Below the pieces are notes generated by a model, which saw only the letters and a program-made list of their open reading frames with translations, was not told the origin of the DNA and searched no databases. Position numbers and translations under genes: made by a program. Positions 13,212 through 21,137 of a stretch of 26,945 nucleotides of DNA are shown in pieces; the first letter of the stretch is position 1; the number at the start of each line of letters is the position of its first letter. This DNA is from Spirochaetia bacterium. GTDB lineage: Bacteria; Spirochaetota; Spirochaetia; Treponematales; Breznakiellaceae. The DNA is taken from NCBI GenBank assembly GCA_025997795.1, contig BNVB01000031.1:1-26945 (forward strand), given 5' to 3'.

Positions 13212-13236
13212 AAAATGTTATTGTAAGGAGCGGCCA

Positions 13237-14226
13237 ATGGCAGCAAGTATCGGCATAAAAGAAGCCAACGGCGGTTTTTATGCTATTTTGGAAGAAAATT
13301 CGGCGGTTAAAAAACGTTTGGTGCTTACCACCGTTCACGATAACCAGAAAAGCGTCCAGATAGACCTCTATAAAAGCCAGGCCAAATCCATGGCAGATGC
13401 CATGTATATTGGCAGTATTGTGGTGGAAAACATCTCTCTTAAAGCCAAGGGCGAACCGTCTATAGAAATGCTCTTGAGTTCTACCAAGGATGGGTCCATC
13501 AATGCCGATGCGGTAGATTTGGGGAACCCCTCCAATGAACATCATTTGAGCGTTTCTCTTAAATCCTTTGAAGAGGACAAAAACGAATACCCCGATTTTG
13601 ATATAGACGACAGCACTTACAAAAAAATCGATACCGGACCCGAACCCGGGCAATACTCCAGGCGGAAATTTCCCTGGCTGGTGATTATCATTATAGGCAT
13701 TGTGCTTGCCCTTGCCTGTCTTGGGGTTTGGTTTTTCCTTTTCAGGAATGGCGGCGTGGAACTTGGCCGGAAAATTGCAGAGATAACGCAGCCAACACAG
13801 CCAACACAGCCAGCACAGCCAGCACAGCCGGATAAGCCTGCGGAACAGCCAGCCGCCAAACCGGCAGAACTGCCAGCCCAGGAGAAACCGGTTGCCCAGG
13901 CTCCGGCGGTGCAGGCAAAACCGGTTGTGCCAGAAAAACCAGCACAGCCGGTACAACCAGTGGTGATTGACAAACCACCCAAAGCAAATCCCCAGGCGGC
14001 CGACAGACAGCGGCCTTCGGCGCCTGTTTATTCATTCAAGGTGCCGCAAACCATCCCTCCCGAAGGTTTTACCTACAAAGTACGCTGGGGTGATACGCTT
14101 TGGGATATTTCGGAGGCCTTTTATCGCAACCCTCGGCTTTATACTTTTATTGTCCGGTCTAATGAATTACTTAATCCGAACCTTATTGTTTCCGGCACGG
14201 AACTTACCATTCTTCCCAGAAATTAA
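13237..14226 (+). CDS. Hsp70 substrate-binding-like domain fused to membrane helix, Pro-rich stalk and LysM
   Basis: A 329-residue protein with four parts. Residues about 4-110 align by eye along their whole length with the beta substrate-binding domain of DnaK: IGI..xGG at 5-13, TTVHDNQKSVQI at 31-42, IGSIVVENI, KGEPSIEMLLSSTKDGSI at 71-88, and a final SVSLKS. No Hsp70 ATPase domain is present or nearby. A charged linker follows, then one membrane helix (about 145-169, basic residues before it, so N-in/C-out). A Pro/Gln/Ala-rich stalk (185-245) leads to a LysM domain (about 278-327, YKVRWGDTLWDISEAFY) for peptidoglycan. Hence a cytoplasmic peptide-binding head and a periplasmic wall-binding end. 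AAGGAG precedes the ATG. It overlaps the lytic transglycosylase gene downstream. Confidence 0.8.
   Translation: MAASIGIKEANGGFYAILEENSAVKKRLVLTTVHDNQKSVQIDLYKSQAKSMADAMYIGSIVVENISLKAKGEPSIEMLLSSTKDGSINADAVDLGNPSNEHHLSVSLKSFEEDKNEYPDFDIDDSTYKKIDTGPEPGQYSRRKFPWLVIIIIGIVLALACLGVWFFLFRNGGVELGRKIAEITQPTQPTQPAQPAQPDKPAEQPAAKPAELPAQEKPVAQAPAVQAKPVVPEKPAQPVQPVVIDKPPKANPQAADRQRPSAPVYSFKVPQTIPPEGFTYKVRWGDTLWDISEAFYRNPRLYTFIVRSNELLNPNLIVSGTELTILPRN
13792..13827 (+). repeat. Four 9-bp repeats coding the Pro-Thr/Ala-Gln stalk
   Basis: Four consecutive copies of CCARCACAG (two with A, two with G at the fourth base) encode PTQ-PTQ-PAQ-PAQ in the periplasmic stalk. The unit is a multiple of three, so copy changes would alter stalk length without breaking the frame. 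Confidence 0.8.
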
Positions 14227-16507
14227 AGGAACCACATCCAGGGTTCTGTTTGCTCTTTTCTTTTCCATACTTGCTTTTGGTTCCTGCGGTGCCAGGGCGG
14301 CGGTTATGGATCTTTCCCGCAGTGAAGCGGCGGGAAAATTAAAAACCGGCGACATTGGTTTTATTTTGGGAGCGGATATTTCCAAAATGACCGAACTAAC
14401 AAAGGTGGATCCTTCGGCGCCCTTTTATGCAGGTCTTTTGGTTGAAGCCGCCGGAGACCGGCTGCGGGCTGCCCGGCTTTTCGAGGCCGCCCTGGGAAGC
14501 CCCATTCCTAAAATAGCCGGAGAAGCGGCCCGCCGTCTTATCCCCATGCTGGTGGAACCGGGGGACAAGGAACAGGCAGGCAGGGTTCTTGTTGTTTTAC
14601 AGAAAAGCAAAATGTCCGGCAGTGAAATGACGGCACTTAAAGGGGCGGCCCTCTATGTATTGGGCCGCTATGAAGAAGTAACGGCGCTTGCGGAGGAATC
14701 CGGGCCAAAGGGAAAAAGTCCGCGGACTGTCCGCCGCAGCGGCGTGCTTTCGGAACGGGCCGCCGGGGAATTTGAGTCCTGGACAGGGGCCTTTCGTTTT
14801 CTTTCTGCCATAAAACAACAGCGGCCCGGCGTTATTCCCGGTCAGGAACAGCGGCCCTACTTGTTTGATTCCCCCGCCGGCGCCGCCTACCGCTGGGCCT
14901 ACGAAGAACTCTTCCGCTCCGCCGGATATACCCTGCCCGCGGTGGAACGGACTGCTGCGGCGGGCAGGCTTGCCGTTTCCCGTAATGTGTACAACGAGGG
15001 GCTTCTTCATTTTGAAGGTATCCGGAATTCCCAGCTTTCGCTGTTTTTCCGTTATCCGGCGCTGTTGGGCGATCTGGGCCGTGCGTATGCGGCGGTACCT
15101 TCCAAACGGGAAACGGGATACAAACTGTTTACCGATTGGGAAAGCGCCATACGAACCGGAAAAAACAGTCCCCTAACCAGCTTGACTGAAATAAGTGAAG
15201 CAGAAAAAAATGCCGCCCGTTATACGCTGCTTTTTTATGCCGGGCGGATCAGGCGGCAGCAGGGCAAACACGGCGAAGCGGCGGCGCTTTTTGCCCGGGC
15301 CCTGGCTTTGGCGGAGGATCTTCCGCCAGGGGAACGGCTTATACAGGAAGACGCCTGCATCTGGTATATACTGCATTCTACTTTTACCGAAAAACCCGCC
15401 GCTGTTCCGGACCTCGTCAAAACCTATGCTCCCCGCTGGCACCGGGACGATGAATTTTACGATATTCTGGACAGGCTTTCCTGGTACCTTGTAACAGAAA
15501 AAAAGTGGAACGATCTGGGGAATGTGCTTACCCATATACGGAACGGAAAAGACGGCGCCACCATCGCCCGGTACGCATATCTTATGGGCAGGGCCGTATC
15601 CCTGGGTTATGTTTCCGGCCAAAGTATGAGCGCCCAGGATTATTTTACCATCGCTTATGAAGAAGGAAACGCTTCGTTTTATTACCGCGCTCTGGCGGCA
15701 TCGTACCTGGGCAAAACTGTTATTCCCATAAGCCGGAACCGCAATGGAACTTCGGACACGGTTTCCCAGGGGAATGAAGTTGAGTTTTATGTTAAGTTTT
15801 TTGAGTTTGGCGCTTCGTCTTATGCCATGACCTATTTGCGGGAAAATGCGGCCCGTTATACCAACAAAGAACTGCGTGCCATGGCGGTAACCTTTGCCCG
15901 TTCCGGCCGTTACCTGGAATCGATCCAGATAGCGGGAATATATATGCGCCGGGATGGGTATGTTATGGAAACGGCGGATCTGGAGCTGTATTATCCCAAA
16001 CCCTTTACCCAGTTAATCGAAAAACACGCCATTGCCAACGGACTCCGCCCGCAAATGTTCTTTGGCCTTATCCGTACCGAAAGCGCTTTTACCCCCGCCA
16101 TAGCTTCCCATGCGGGCGCGGTGGGGCTGGCCCAGATTATGCCTGCCACCGCTAGGGAAGTAGCGGCGGTGATCAAAAAGCGGGGCGGCCCGGATTTTGC
16201 CGCCGGGGGTTCCATAGACCTGACCAATCCGGAGGTCAATGTGCAAATGGGGGCGGTTTACCTGAAAGACCTGACCGACAGCCTGGGCAGTCCCATGCTG
16301 GCCCTTTTGGCCTATAACGGCGGTCCTGCCCGGATACGCCGCCTTCGCCGGGCGGCCCCTTCCCTGCCGGAAGATATTTTTATTGAAACTATCAGCATCA
16401 CCGAAACAAGAAACTATGGCAAACGGGTCATGGCCGCCGCCGCCGCCTACGGATACCTCTATTACGGCCTTTCCATGCACGAAGTTGTTTCGGAGATATT
16501 TAAATAA
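14162..16507 (+). CDS. Slt70-like soluble-type lytic murein transglycosylase, lipoprotein
   Basis: About 781 residues. A hydrophobic segment ending in a lipobox (SILAFGSC) marks it as a lipoprotein. A long alpha-helical superhelix (TPR-like ring seen in Slt70) fills most of the protein, and the C-terminal SLT catalytic domain follows. Its motifs are plain: FGLIRTESAF with the catalytic Glu at about residue 640, SHAGAVGLAQIMPATA, NVQMGAVYLKDL, LLALLAYNGGPARI (as LALLAYNGG) and YGKRVMAAAAAYGYL. It cleaves the MurNAc-GlcNAc bond of peptidoglycan to anhydro-sugars. The start is uncertain: ATG 14162 overlaps the LysM gene by 65 bp and leaves a long n-region, while a TTG at 14186 is an alternative. 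Overlap with the LysM gene points to a joint envelope role. Confidence 0.88.
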   Translation: MNYLIRTLLFPARNLPFFPEIKGTTSRVLFALFFSILAFGSCGARAAVMDLSRSEAAGKLKTGDIGFILGADISKMTELTKVDPSAPFYAGLLVEAAGDRLRAARLFEAALGSPIPKIAGEAARRLIPMLVEPGDKEQAGRVLVVLQKSKMSGSEMTALKGAALYVLGRYEEVTALAEESGPKGKSPRTVRRSGVLSERAAGEFESWTGAFRFLSAIKQQRPGVIPGQEQRPYLFDSPAGAAYRWAYEELFRSAGYTLPAVERTAAAGRLAVSRNVYNEGLLHFEGIRNSQLSLFFRYPALLGDLGRAYAAVPSKRETGYKLFTDWESAIRTGKNSPLTSLTEISEAEKNAARYTLLFYAGRIRRQQGKHGEAAALFARALALAEDLPPGERLIQEDACIWYILHSTFTEKPAAVPDLVKTYAPRWHRDDEFYDILDRLSWYLVTEKKWNDLGNVLTHIRNGKDGATIARYAYLMGRAVSLGYVSGQSMSAQDYFTIAYEEGNASFYYRALAASYLGKTVIPISRNRNGTSDTVSQGNEVEFYVKFFEFGASSYAMTYLRENAARYTNKELRAMAVTFARSGRYLESIQIAGIYMRRDGYVMETADLELYYPKPFTQLIEKHAIANGLRPQMFFGLIRTESAFTPAIASHAGAVGLAQIMPATAREVAAVIKKRGGPDFAAGGSIDLTNPEVNVQMGAVYLKDLTDSLGSPMLALLAYNGGPARIRRLRRAAPSLPEDIFIETISITETRNYGKRVMAAAAAYGYLYYGLSMHEVVSEIFK

Positions 16508-16554
16508 TTTTTATTCTGCCGATAATATCGTAAACCGGTGTTATTCGGAGGGGA

Positions 16555-19044
16555 ATGTTGTCTACAAATCCAGGTTCTTTTTTGGCCAGAAGCGATTTTA
16601 AGGAACGTTTGGCATCTCTGCTGGGCGCGTTTACCTGTGGTTTAATGGGAATACTCTTAGGCCTTTCTATTGGCGCATCGCTGTTCCGCTGGAACTTTAT
16701 CAACAGCGGGCCGGGAGACCTATTCACCGGCGCTTATGGAATGTTTGCCCTTATCATTCCCCTGTATCTATTTTGGGCAGCCTGGATCCTTTGCGATGCA
16801 TCTTTTAAACCCGGCAGAATCTTTCTGCTTTCTACGGTGATCATCCCTTTCCTGACCCTGGCGCTGGGGTTTTCCTTTATCCGCGATTTTGAAACCCGCC
16901 GGGCAGAATTTGCCCTGCTTGATACTTTGGGAATATCCGGCTTTAGCCTGATGATAATAACCGCCGCTATTCTGGAAACGGTGGGGATACTTGTCATCTA
17001 TTCACTGTTTTTTAGCAAAAGCGCCGAAAAAAAAACGCCGCCCCTTAAAGCGGCGGACGTTTCCGGCACCATCATACAAAACAGTACGCCCGTGACAGAA
17101 AGTGTTCCGGCAAAACCGGCGGCGGAAAATCCCGCTGAACTTCCCGTTTGGGAACCGCTTAAAAGTGTCTCCGCATACAGTGAGTTGAATCCCGATTGTG
17201 CAGTTAATCCCAGTGAAGACAAGGTGTTGGTTCTTAACGCTTCGATTTTTAATCCCTATGCGCAGGTAAGCAGGCCGGAAGAAGCATTTTTGGAAACCGG
17301 GGAACTGCTTGCTGTTTCGCTTGAAGAGGCCGAAGTGGCCGAAGAATGGGAACAGAAAGAAGCTGAGCAGGAAAGGTTTGAACTGGAAGAGGAATCCGAA
17401 CAAGCGGTTGAATTTGAAGAAGCCGAAGCGGCGGAATTTGAAGAAACAGAGGCGCTGGACGAAGGTCTTCCAATAGAAGAGACAGATGAAACCTGGCTTG
17501 AAATAGATCCGTTTGCAGACGAAACTGCATTTGCAGCAGAAGAACCCACACTGGAAGAAGAATCCGCAGAAATAGAGCAGATAGTTGAGGTAAAAAAAAA
17601 CCCAAAGAAACATACTTTTAGCAAAGGCGGCTATTCGGTACCGGTAGAAGGAATCCTTACCCAGTACCCCGACGGCCAGTACTGGATTATAGATGAAGAA
17701 ACCAAGCGGGCGGGCCGTATCCTGCAGGAAACCTTGAGTGAATTTGGTATTCTGGCGGAAGTAACGGGAATCAGAAAAGGCCCGGTAATTACCATGTTCG
17801 AGATACTTCCCGCTCCGGGTGTTAAACTTTCAAAAATCGTAAACCTCCAGGATAACATTGCCCTGCGGCTTGCCGCGTCCAGTGTGCGTATTGTGGCGCC
17901 CATACCGGGAAAACACGCCGTGGGCATTGAAGTGCCAAATAAAAAACGCAATATTGTTTCGTTTAGGGAAATTATTGAAGGGGAATTAAACCGCCGGGAA
18001 AACCGCAAAAACGAGCTTCCCATGGTTTTGGGAAAAGATATAACCGGAGACGCTGTTACCGTGGACCTGACCCAGATGCCCCACCTCCTTATTGCGGGTT
18101 CTACTGGTTCGGGAAAATCGGTCTGCGTTAATTCCATGATCCTGTCGATCCTCTACCAGCTTTCTCCTGCGGAATGCCGGCTTATTATGATCGATCCCAA
18201 AATTGTGGAATTGAAACTCTACAATGATATTCCCCATCTTTTAACGCCGGTAATTACCGAACCCAAGCGGGCATTCCAGGCATTGCAGTACTGCATTTTT
18301 GAAATGGAACGCCGTTATGCCTGCCTCGATTCTATGGGAGTCAGAGACATTAGAAGTTACAACAAGCGGATTAGGGAACGGAATATCGCTGCGGAACATA
18401 TGCCCTATATTGTGGTGATTATTGACGAATTTGCCGATCTTATGGCAACCACGGGCAAGGAACTGGAATCCACCGTGGCACGTCTGGCCGCCATGAGCCG
18501 TGCCGTGGGAATTCACCTGGTACTGGCTACCCAACGGCCTTCCATTGATGTGATCACCGGCCTTATCAAAGCCAACATTCCCAGCCGCATTGCCTTTATG
18601 GTAGCCAGTAAAATGGACAGCCGGATCATCATTGACATGGTAGGGGCGGAAAAATTGTTAGGCAAGGGAGATATGCTCTATGCCGGCGCTGTTGATCCTT
18701 TTCCCATTCGTATGCAGGGAGCATTTATCTCTGAAGAAGAAGTGGAACGGGTAGTGGACTATGTAAAATCTCTGGGTGAACCGGAATACATTGACGACGA
18801 AATGTTCTACGACGAAGAGGAAGAAGACACCGGGGCATCACTTTTTTCCGATGGGGATGATCCGCTTTACGAAAAAGCGCTGGAAGTAGTGATGCAGCAG
18901 GGCAAAGCCAGCGCCAGTTATATCCAGCGCCGCCTTAAAATTGGTTACAACCGCGCCGCCCGGCTGGTAGAAAATATGGAACACCGGGGTGTTGTCGGCC
19001 CTGCCCAAGGGTCGCGGCCCAGGGAACTGTTACGGAGCGCATAA
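16555..19044 (+). CDS. ftsK: DNA translocase FtsK/SpoIIIE
   Basis: A septum-located hexameric DNA pump for chromosome segregation, 829 residues. The N-terminal ~150 residues contain four membrane helices. Next is a variable linker, here very acidic (about residues 240-345, dominated by Glu). The motor follows: the alpha domain from about 360, Walker A AGSTGSGKS at 514-522, Walker B VVIIDEFADL around 620-629 and LATQRPSIDVITGLIKANIP. The C-terminal winged-helix gamma domain (about 765-829, ending GPAQGSRPRELL) reads KOPS-type orienting sequences and contacts XerD in well-studied bacteria. GGAGGGG directly before the ATG decides the start. It converges on the ACT-kinase gene with only 10 bp between stops and no visible terminator. 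Confidence 0.95.
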   Translation: MLSTNPGSFLARSDFKERLASLLGAFTCGLMGILLGLSIGASLFRWNFINSGPGDLFTGAYGMFALIIPLYLFWAAWILCDASFKPGRIFLLSTVIIPFLTLALGFSFIRDFETRRAEFALLDTLGISGFSLMIITAAILETVGILVIYSLFFSKSAEKKTPPLKAADVSGTIIQNSTPVTESVPAKPAAENPAELPVWEPLKSVSAYSELNPDCAVNPSEDKVLVLNASIFNPYAQVSRPEEAFLETGELLAVSLEEAEVAEEWEQKEAEQERFELEEESEQAVEFEEAEAAEFEETEALDEGLPIEETDETWLEIDPFADETAFAAEEPTLEEESAEIEQIVEVKKNPKKHTFSKGGYSVPVEGILTQYPDGQYWIIDEETKRAGRILQETLSEFGILAEVTGIRKGPVITMFEILPAPGVKLSKIVNLQDNIALRLAASSVRIVAPIPGKHAVGIEVPNKKRNIVSFREIIEGELNRRENRKNELPMVLGKDITGDAVTVDLTQMPHLLIAGSTGSGKSVCVNSMILSILYQLSPAECRLIMIDPKIVELKLYNDIPHLLTPVITEPKRAFQALQYCIFEMERRYACLDSMGVRDIRSYNKRIRERNIAAEHMPYIVVIIDEFADLMATTGKELESTVARLAAMSRAVGIHLVLATQRPSIDVITGLIKANIPSRIAFMVASKMDSRIIIDMVGAEKLLGKGDMLYAGAVDPFPIRMQGAFISEEEVERVVDYVKSLGEPEYIDDEMFYDEEEEDTGASLFSDGDDPLYEKALEVVMQQGKASASYIQRRLKIGYNRAARLVENMEHRGVVGPAQGSRPRELLRSA

Positions 19045-19054
19045 ACTGTTTGAT

Positions 19055-20500
19055 TCACGCTTCGTAAAGTTTAGCCTGTTGTTCCCCCCGAAGTACCCGG
19101 AGAACGCCGCCTGCCAGGGCAAGCATTTCGTCTTCTCCGGGAAACACATATACCGGGGCGATTTTGTCTACCCGCTGTTTAATTGCTCCGGTAAAACGGG
19201 TTGAATGGGCCAGGCCGCCGGTAAGGATAATGGCATCCACCAGGCCTTCCAATACGGCAGACATGGCGCCGATTTCCTTGGATACCTGGTAGGCCATGGA
19301 ATCCAGTACCAGAGCGGCAAATTCATCGCCGTCGTTGATCATCTTTTGTACGTTCTGAAGTTCGCTGGTACCAAGGTATGCTTTCATACCGCCATTGCGG
19401 GTTACCTTGTCGATCATCTCCGCTTCGGTGTATTCGCCGGAAAAACACATATTGATGATAGGGATAGCCGGAATAGCGCCGGTACGTTCCGGGGTAAAAG
19501 GCCCCTCGCCGGAAAGGGCATCGTTTACGTCGATGACCCTGCCATAACGGTGGGCTCCAACAGTAATACCGCCGCCCAAGTGGGCTGCGATAAAGCGGGC
19601 GTTTTCGTAGGACTTACCCAGCTTCGCCGCAAGACGGCGGGCTATGGCTTTCTGGTTGAGCGCGTGAAAAACGCTGGAACGTTCAACGCCGGGCATACCG
19701 GTTAATTTGGCATTGCGGTCCATTTCGTCCACGACTACCGGATCCACCACATAGGCAGGAATAGAAAGAGGCCCGGCAATTTCTGCAGCGATAATCGCCC
19801 CCAGGGCAGATGCATGAATTGCCGCAGTAGCGGAGTGAAGATCCTCCAGCATTTTTTCGTTGATGATGTAGGTGCCGCTTTCGATAGGTTTTACAAGGCC
19901 GCCCCGTCCGGCAATGGCATCAATGGAAACGCTGTTTATACCCGCTTCTTCCAGGCTTTGCATGATACCATCCTGGCGCAGTTTCTTTTGATCCAATACA
20001 GCGCCGCAGCGGCTAAGCTGTTCAGCGTCATGGCGGATCGTCCGGGAAAAAATGCAAGTCTCATCGTCGTAGATGCTGAATTTGGTAGAGGTTGATCCGG
20101 GGTTGATCGCCAACACCCGGAAAACACCGGGTTTTTTCGGCGGCGCCTTTACCGGCTCTTTCGCCGTCTGGATTTGTTTTTCCCGTTCCCGGGGACGGCG
20201 GCGGACAAGCTGCTTGCCGTCCTGGATCATGCTGATGCTTACCACGCAGTCCAGATTGAGGATTCTATCCAGCACCTGGGCAAGTTTGGTGTGAGTCCCT
20301 TCAATGTCAATTTCCATGGTGGAAGTAGCGGCTGAGGTGGAAGCAGCGGCTGTATTTTCGCCGCCGGAATTGTTGTCTTCGTCTACCACAAGGCGTTTGA
20401 TATTCCAGCCTTCGCGGCGTATATGACCGGCAACCCTGCCCAATACTCCGCTCTTGTTGAGTACGGTAAGTTCTACCCGTTCTGTTTTTTTTGTGTTCAT
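19055..20500 (-). CDS. Butyrate kinase-like acyl kinase with N-terminal ACT domain
   Basis: A 481-residue protein of two parts. Residues about 7-95 look like the ACT domain of the acetolactate synthase small subunit (VELTVLNKSGVLGRVAGHIR, then EGWNIKRLVVDE), interrupted by an Ala/Ser/Thr-rich insertion at 44-61. After a basic linker (100-125) comes a full acetate/butyrate kinase (ASKHA fold) from about 127: VLAINPGSTSTKFS, the GRGG segment, AHLGGGITVGAHRYGRVIDV, DALSGEGPFTPERTG and ILTGGLAHS. These fit the butyrate/branched-chain fatty-acid kinase branch, which makes ATP from an acyl phosphate. The ACT domain suggests control by an amino acid, perhaps a branched-chain one. It is last in the malQ-glgX-nucleotidase operon; its AAAGG overlaps the upstream stop. 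Confidence 0.88.
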   Translation of the reverse strand: MNTKKTERVELTVLNKSGVLGRVAGHIRREGWNIKRLVVDEDNNSGGENTAAASTSAATSTMEIDIEGTHTKLAQVLDRILNLDCVVSISMIQDGKQLVRRRPREREKQIQTAKEPVKAPPKKPGVFRVLAINPGSTSTKFSIYDDETCIFSRTIRHDAEQLSRCGAVLDQKKLRQDGIMQSLEEAGINSVSIDAIAGRGGLVKPIESGTYIINEKMLEDLHSATAAIHASALGAIIAAEIAGPLSIPAYVVDPVVVDEMDRNAKLTGMPGVERSSVFHALNQKAIARRLAAKLGKSYENARFIAAHLGGGITVGAHRYGRVIDVNDALSGEGPFTPERTGAIPAIPIINMCFSGEYTEAEMIDKVTRNGGMKAYLGTSELQNVQKMINDGDEFAALVLDSMAYQVSKEIGAMSAVLEGLVDAIILTGGLAHSTRFTGAIKQRVDKIAPVYVFPGEDEMLALAGGVLRVLRGEQQAKLYEA

Positions 20501-20511
20501 TGGTTATACCT

Positions 20512-21126
20512 TTAAACCTGGTTAAACATACTGGTTGTTCCGGTTTTCCATTCTTCCATAAACTCCAGTACGATCCGTTCCGCTTCGATCCATGAACCGG
20601 CCCGGGGTCCGGGAATGTTCCGGTTGGTGGAATTGGTAAACACGATGGTTTGATTGCCCTGGTCCCGCAGCTGGGTTATGTTCTGCGGCGCATCATCAAT
20701 ATACACATGGGCTCCCACAGCTACCTTGTCATTCATAAAACAGATATCCCAGTAGGGAATGTCGTAGTTGTCCAGCCAGTCCACGGTTTGGGTAATGGTG
20801 GTTTTGTGGGAATACTTAAGGAAAAGCCGGTGGGTGATTATCCGTATCCGTACTCCCCGGTTGGAAAGCTTGCGCAATGTAGCCGGAGCATCTTTAATGG
20901 GAAGCATATCCCGGAAGAGGTGCCGCTGGGTTACGGCAAAACGGTGGAGCCGGTCGTAACCGCCGTATTCGGTAATGCCCCATTCCTCCAGGCCATAACT
21001 TACATCGTTGGTAAGGGCCGCTTCCGGCTTGTTAAGCCATTCGGCGGCAATTGTACGCATGGCGCCGTAAAAATCGCCTACCACGCCGTCCAGATCCACA
21101 CCAAGGATAAACGTGCTTTCGTCCAC
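20512..21126 (-). CDS. HAD-family 5'(3')-deoxyribonucleotidase-like phosphatase
   Basis: A 204-residue HAD enzyme of the NT5C type. Motif I is VDLDGVVGDF with the nucleophile Asp at residue 11 and acid/base Asp at 13. Motif II is IITHR, and the later acidic motif is YIDDAPQNI. The helical cap between motifs I and II and the total length match cytosolic nucleotidases that dephosphorylate (deoxy)nucleoside monophosphates. The start is GTG at 21126, supported by GGAGG 6 nt upstream. It lies 11 bp behind glgX and 11 bp before the ACT-kinase gene, so it is co-transcribed with sugar and fermentation genes. Substrate is not readable from sequence. Confidence 0.82.
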   Translation of the reverse strand: MDESTFILGVDLDGVVGDFYGAMRTIAAEWLNKPEAALTNDVSYGLEEWGITEYGGYDRLHRFAVTQRHLFRDMLPIKDAPATLRKLSNRGVRIRIITHRLFLKYSHKTTITQTVDWLDNYDIPYWDICFMNDKVAVGAHVYIDDAPQNITQLRDQGNQTIVFTNSTNRNIPGPRAGSWIEAERIVLEFMEEWKTGTTSMFNQV

Positions 21127-21137
21127 GGTACCTCCGC

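Noticed and set aside
13102..13956. N-terminal extension of the TPR protein (285 extra codons)
   Set aside because: It runs antisense through the Hsp70-SBD/LysM gene, gives a Cys/Leu/Trp low-complexity translation from the Pro-rich repeat, and ATG 13101 has a Shine-Dalgarno sequence and starts right at the membrane helix.
17249..17624. Several minus-strand frames opposite the FtsK acidic linker
   Set aside because: Products of the Glu-rich codon pattern read in reverse; Ser/Leu/Phe low-complexity with no gene features.
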